Shown one piece after another: positions 6,445 through 9,198 of a stretch of 9,198 nucleotides of DNA; position 1 is the stretch's first letter; each line of letters begins with the position of its first letter. The stretch is taken from assembly GCA_963738325.1 (NCBI GenBank), contig CAVTWD010000010.1, positions 1 to 9,198 of the forward strand. Direction: 5' to 3'. The notes beneath the pieces are model-generated. The model saw nothing but the letters and a program-made list of their open reading frames with translations, made no database searches and was not told the origin of the DNA. Position numbers and translations under genes: made by a program. This DNA is from CAVTWD01 sp963738325. Its GTDB lineage: Bacteria > Actinomycetota > Acidimicrobiia > Acidimicrobiales > Ilumatobacteraceae.

Positions 6445-7790
6445 TCAGAGGATCTTGAGCGCCTCGCGGGCGGCGACGGCGATCGGGTCCCAGACGCTGG
6501 AGAAGGGCGGCGCGTAGGCCAGGTCGAGGTCGACCACCTCGGCGACGGTCATCCCGGCGGTGATGGCGACCGCGACGTGTCGATCCGCTTCGCCGCGCCG
6601 TCCCCGCCGACGATCTGCACGCCGAGGAGGCGGCCGGTGCCCCGCTCGGCCACGACCTTGACCGTCATCGGGGCGGCCGTCGGGAAGTAGCCGGACGATG
6701 GTCGTGGTCTCGATCGGGCCGCGACACGGACCGAACCCGGCGCGCTCGGCCTCGGCCTCGCCGAGCCCGGTGCGGGCGATCTCGGTGGCGCACAGCTTCG
6801 TGATGGCGGTGCCGAGCACGCCTGGGGACGTCGCGTGGCCGCCGCCGATGTTGATCCCGGCCACCCGGCCGTGCTTGTTGGCGTACGGTCCCGAGCGCGA
6901 TGTGGACGGACTGCCCGGTCACGAGGTGGCGGCTCTCGGCGCAGTCGCCCGCCGCCCACACCCCCGGCGCCGAGGTGGCCTGCCGCTCGTCGACGTGGAT
7001 GGCGCCCTGGGCGCCGAGCTCGAGGCCGGCTCGGCGGCCAGCGTCGCGTTCGGGCCGACGCCGAGCCCGAGCACCACCAGGTCGGCGCCGATCGGCCCGT
7101 CGTCGGTCAGCACCGTCTCCGGCTCGAAGCCCGTCACCGCCACCCCACAACGCAGGTCGATGCCGTGGGCCGACCATCGCCTCGGCCACCAGCGCGCCCA
7201 TGTCCGGATCGAGCGTCCCCATCGGCTGCGCGGCCTGCTCGACCACGACGGCCGAGCAGCCCCGCTCGACGAACGCTTCGGCCATCTCCAGGCCGATGTA
7301 GCCGCTCCCGACGACGACCACGCGCTCGGCACCTCTGGGCCAGGGCCTTCGCGTGCCCGAGCAGGTGGGCGGCATCGTGCAGGTTCTGCACGCCGTGGAT
7401 GAACGGCAGGTCGATGCCGGGCAGGTCCGGGCGGATCGGCGCGCCGCCGGTGGCGATCAGCAGCTGGTCGAAGCCGAGGCGGTAGCGGTCGCCGTCGACC
7501 GGGCGCACCTCGACCTCGCGCGCGGCCAGGTCGATGGCCGTCGCCTCGTGCCCCGTGCGCACGTCCGTCCCCTGCTCCCGGTGCTGCTCGGGCGAGCGGG
7601 CCACGAGGCGCTCGACGCCACCGTCGACCACGCCGCCGACGACGTAGGGGATCCCGCACGCCGAGTAGCTCGTCCACGGGCTCCGCTCGAGGGCGATGAT
7701 CTCCGCGTCGGGGCGGCCCTTGCGGATCCGAGACACCGCCGACATGCCGGCCGCGTCGCCGCCGATGATGACGACCCGCGTCCCGGTCAC
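6445..7790 (-). CDS. FAD-dependent pyridine nucleotide-disulfide oxidoreductase, CoA-disulfide reductase / NADH oxidase type, with about six frameshifts
   Basis: About 448 residues when joined, the usual size for this subfamily, which reduces CoA-disulfide or O2/persulfides with NAD(P)H through FAD and a single active cysteine. Seen in order: the FAD motif 'VVIIGGDAAGMSAVSRIR' (6-23); 'SYSACGIPYVVGG' with the single redox cysteine C45; 'DQLLIATGGAPIRPDLPG'; then, after a shift near 7335, the NAD(P)H motif 'VVVVGSGYIGLEMAEAF'; after another near 7168, 'DLVVLGLGVGPNATLAAE'; the second FAD motif 'GVWAAGDCAES'; 'VAGINIGGGHATSPGVLGTA'; and the dimer domain ending 'DLDLAYAPPFSSVWDPI'. That last segment has a tyrosine where I recall CoA-disulfide reductases keeping a catalytic one. 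Further shifts fall near 7030, 6882, 6692 and 6580. GTG 7790 is preceded by GGGGAG. Reductase and oxidase members cannot be separated by eye. The motifs are intact, so I suspect sequence errors. Confidence 0.85.
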
Positions 7791-7796
7791 CGCGTG

Positions 7797-7802
7797 CTCC
7801 CC
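7797..7802 (-). promoter_or_regulatory. Shine-Dalgarno (GGGGAG) of the flavoprotein gene
   Basis: GGGGAG lies 6 nt before GTG 7790 and fixes that start. It is the one clear ribosome site in the window; the other visible starts look leaderless. A TAGCCT at 7845-7850 on the same strand could be its -10 box, giving a leader of roughly 45-55 nt. Confidence 0.6.
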
Positions 7803-7861
7803 GGTGTCGGCACCGCTCGCTGGCTGCGCTGGCCCACGGGCGGGAGGCTAGAGGGCCTGGT

Positions 7862-9198
7862 TCAGAGCGGGACGACCACGCCCGTGCCGACGAGCCGGAA
7901 GCGGTCGCCGCCGCTCGTGACATCGAGGCGGATCTCAGTCGTGCCGGGCGCCAGGTCGATCGTGAACTGGTCGGCGTCGAACCCGAAGTTGTTCACGAAG
8001 GTCGGGTTGCGGGCGCCAGGCGTCGTGATCGAGCCGTTGAGCGGGTTGTCCGGCGCGTTCGCGGCGTTGGACAGGGGGACGCCGTTGGCCGCGACCTGCT
8101 CCGGGACGATGCCGTAATCGCCTTCCACCGCGGCGAAGCTGAGCGTGCCGGTCACCGGTGCGGTCGGGGGCGTGAGCCCGCTGAGCACGATCGAGCTGCG
8201 ACCACCCTTGTTGACGGTGGCCACCTGATCGGTGATGGCGACCATGCGCAAGCGGCGCCGCTGGATCCCGGTAGACGACCTGGAGCGCCCAGCCGCCGAA
8301 GGCGCCCGGCCCGGTGGCGGTCTGGAGGTCGGCCACCGTGTACGGGCCGGCGCCGTTGGCGGCGACCAGGGCCGTCACGTCGGCCGAGGCCAGGTAGCGG
8401 GCGGCCGAGCTCGGGTCGGTGGAGGTGCTGGAGGCCGTCACGGCGACCGCGGCTGCGCCGGGCGGGGTCACCTGCACCACACCGTTCGCCGTCGGCGCCG
8501 GCGGTGCCTTGCCGCCCGGGCCCGGGCTGCAGCGTGCCACCCCAGATCAGGCGGGCCGACAGGACGGTCGCGTCGGGCGCCAGGGTCAGGTCGGCCGTCG
8601 AGGAGTCGAACGTGGCCGGGTCGGCGTCGACATCGATCCAGATCATCTGCTGGCCGGACTTGTCGACCTGACCGGGCGCGGCGGCCGGGTCGTCACGGGC
8701 GACCGTGCACGTCGTGACCGCGGCCGGATCGCAGGTGACGACGCCGTTGCCGGTGAGCGAGAGGTCGGCGTGGTCGACGAACAGCCCGGCCACGCCGGCC
8801 GGCGGGGGCAGCACGGTCAGGACCAGCGGGGGGCCGGAGACCGGCGGCTCGGACCCATCGGCGATCGTCGGCTGAAGGGTGATGGTCCCGGTGGCGTTGG
8901 CCGGCAGCCCGAGCTGGATGAGGCCGCCGGTGGTGGCGCCGGGGTCGAGCGCCGGCAGCACGCACGACAGCGTCCCGCCCGACGCCGTGCAGGCCCACGC
9001 CGGGTTGTCGACGCCGTCGAAGGTGACACCAGGCGCCAGCGGGATGGTGACGGTGGGCTGGTCGGCGGGACCGGCCTGCGCCGGCACCACCGCGGCCTGC
9101 ACGCTGGCCGCTGACGGCGCAGGCACGGAGCGCCCGGGTCCGAGGTCGACCGCCGCCGCGGCGGCGCCGTTGCCGACCGTGACGGGGATGGCGGCACC
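7862..9198 (-). CDS. Secreted surface protein with DUF11-like and beta-rich modules, 5' end outside the window, two frameshifts
   Basis: The frame is open at 9198 ('IPVTVGNGAAAAAVDLG'), so the N-terminus and any signal peptide are missing. First comes an Ig-like module of DUF11 type ('VTIPLAPGVTFDGVD', 'WACTASGGTLSCVLPALDPG', 'PANATGTITLQPTI'). A second module follows: 'AGLFVDHADLSLTGNGVVTC', 'QMIWIDVDADPATFDSSTAD', 'ATVLSARLIWGGTL', 'YTVADLQTATG', 'GGWALQVVYRDPAAPL', 'NPTFVNNFGFDADQFTI'. I remember this module from large, repeat-rich extracellular actinobacterial proteins. The reading shifts near 8530, in a GC run, and again near 8260. The protein ends '...RFRLVGTGVVVPL' at TGA 7862 with no LPXTG motif or membrane anchor, so it is probably released or held non-covalently. 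Adhesion or a surface-layer role is a guess. Low lysine with many Ala, Thr, Val and Pro fits an extracellular beta-protein. Confidence 0.7.

Noticed and set aside
7791..7861. Terminator hairpin between the surface protein and flavoprotein genes
   Set aside because: Only very short pairings are seen (GGTG/CACC at 7803-7814, and a GCCC/GGGC palindrome with a 2-nt loop), and no U-tract.
1..9198. tRNA, rRNA, CRISPR, insertion sequence or phage features, and Sec machinery genes
   Set aside because: I looked for these and found no supporting sequence. The two tandem repeats have no CRISPR-like spacers, and no selA, selB, selC or selD homologue is present.

Overview
This is a very GC-rich window, judged by eye. 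The sense strands use mostly G or C in third codon positions, and GTG starts are common. The protein families point to a high-GC actinobacterium: a SCO6745-type protein, a PAC2 protein with an acidic tail, GlnD, and a DUF11-like surface protein. I lean towards the Acidimicrobiia from memory of homologues, but the lineage is an inference. No tRNA, rRNA, CRISPR array, insertion sequence or phage gene was seen.

Layout. At 1-102 (-) is the 5' end of a GNAT-like acetyltransferase, divergent from a SCO6745 family gene at 163-1071 (+). The latter converges on a ResA/TlpA-like thioredoxin-fold gene at 1131-2216 (-). That gene is read through an in-frame TGA at the redox-active position (WASW-U-G-C) and has a perfect 7-bp hairpin placed like a bacterial SECIS just downstream, so I call it a selenoprotein. 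Sharing a 64-bp divergent promoter region with it is a PAC2 family gene at 2281-3162 (+). Then come three minus-strand genes: a NUDIX hydrolase (3175-3998), glnD (4051-6387) and a CoA-disulfide-reductase/NADH-oxidase-like flavoprotein (6445-7790). The window ends inside a secreted DUF11-like surface protein gene (7862-9198, -), cut at its 5' end.

Two patterns cross gene boundaries. First, six of the eight genes have a TAnnnT -10 box ending 6-8 nt before the start codon, with no Shine-Dalgarno between, which indicates leaderless transcripts; the flavoprotein gene instead has a good GGGGAG ribosome site. Second, the genes from 3175 rightward contain many single-base frameshifts while their motifs stay intact. 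This looks more like uncorrected indel errors in the assembly than true gene decay. The genes on the left (163-3162) are frame-perfect, which makes the lone in-frame TGA there stand out.

The genes do not form one obvious pathway. Thiol/redox chemistry (selenoprotein, CoA-disulfide-reductase-like enzyme) and nitrogen-status signalling (GlnD) are the recognisable themes. No selenocysteine machinery gene (selA, selB, selC, selD) lies inside the window.
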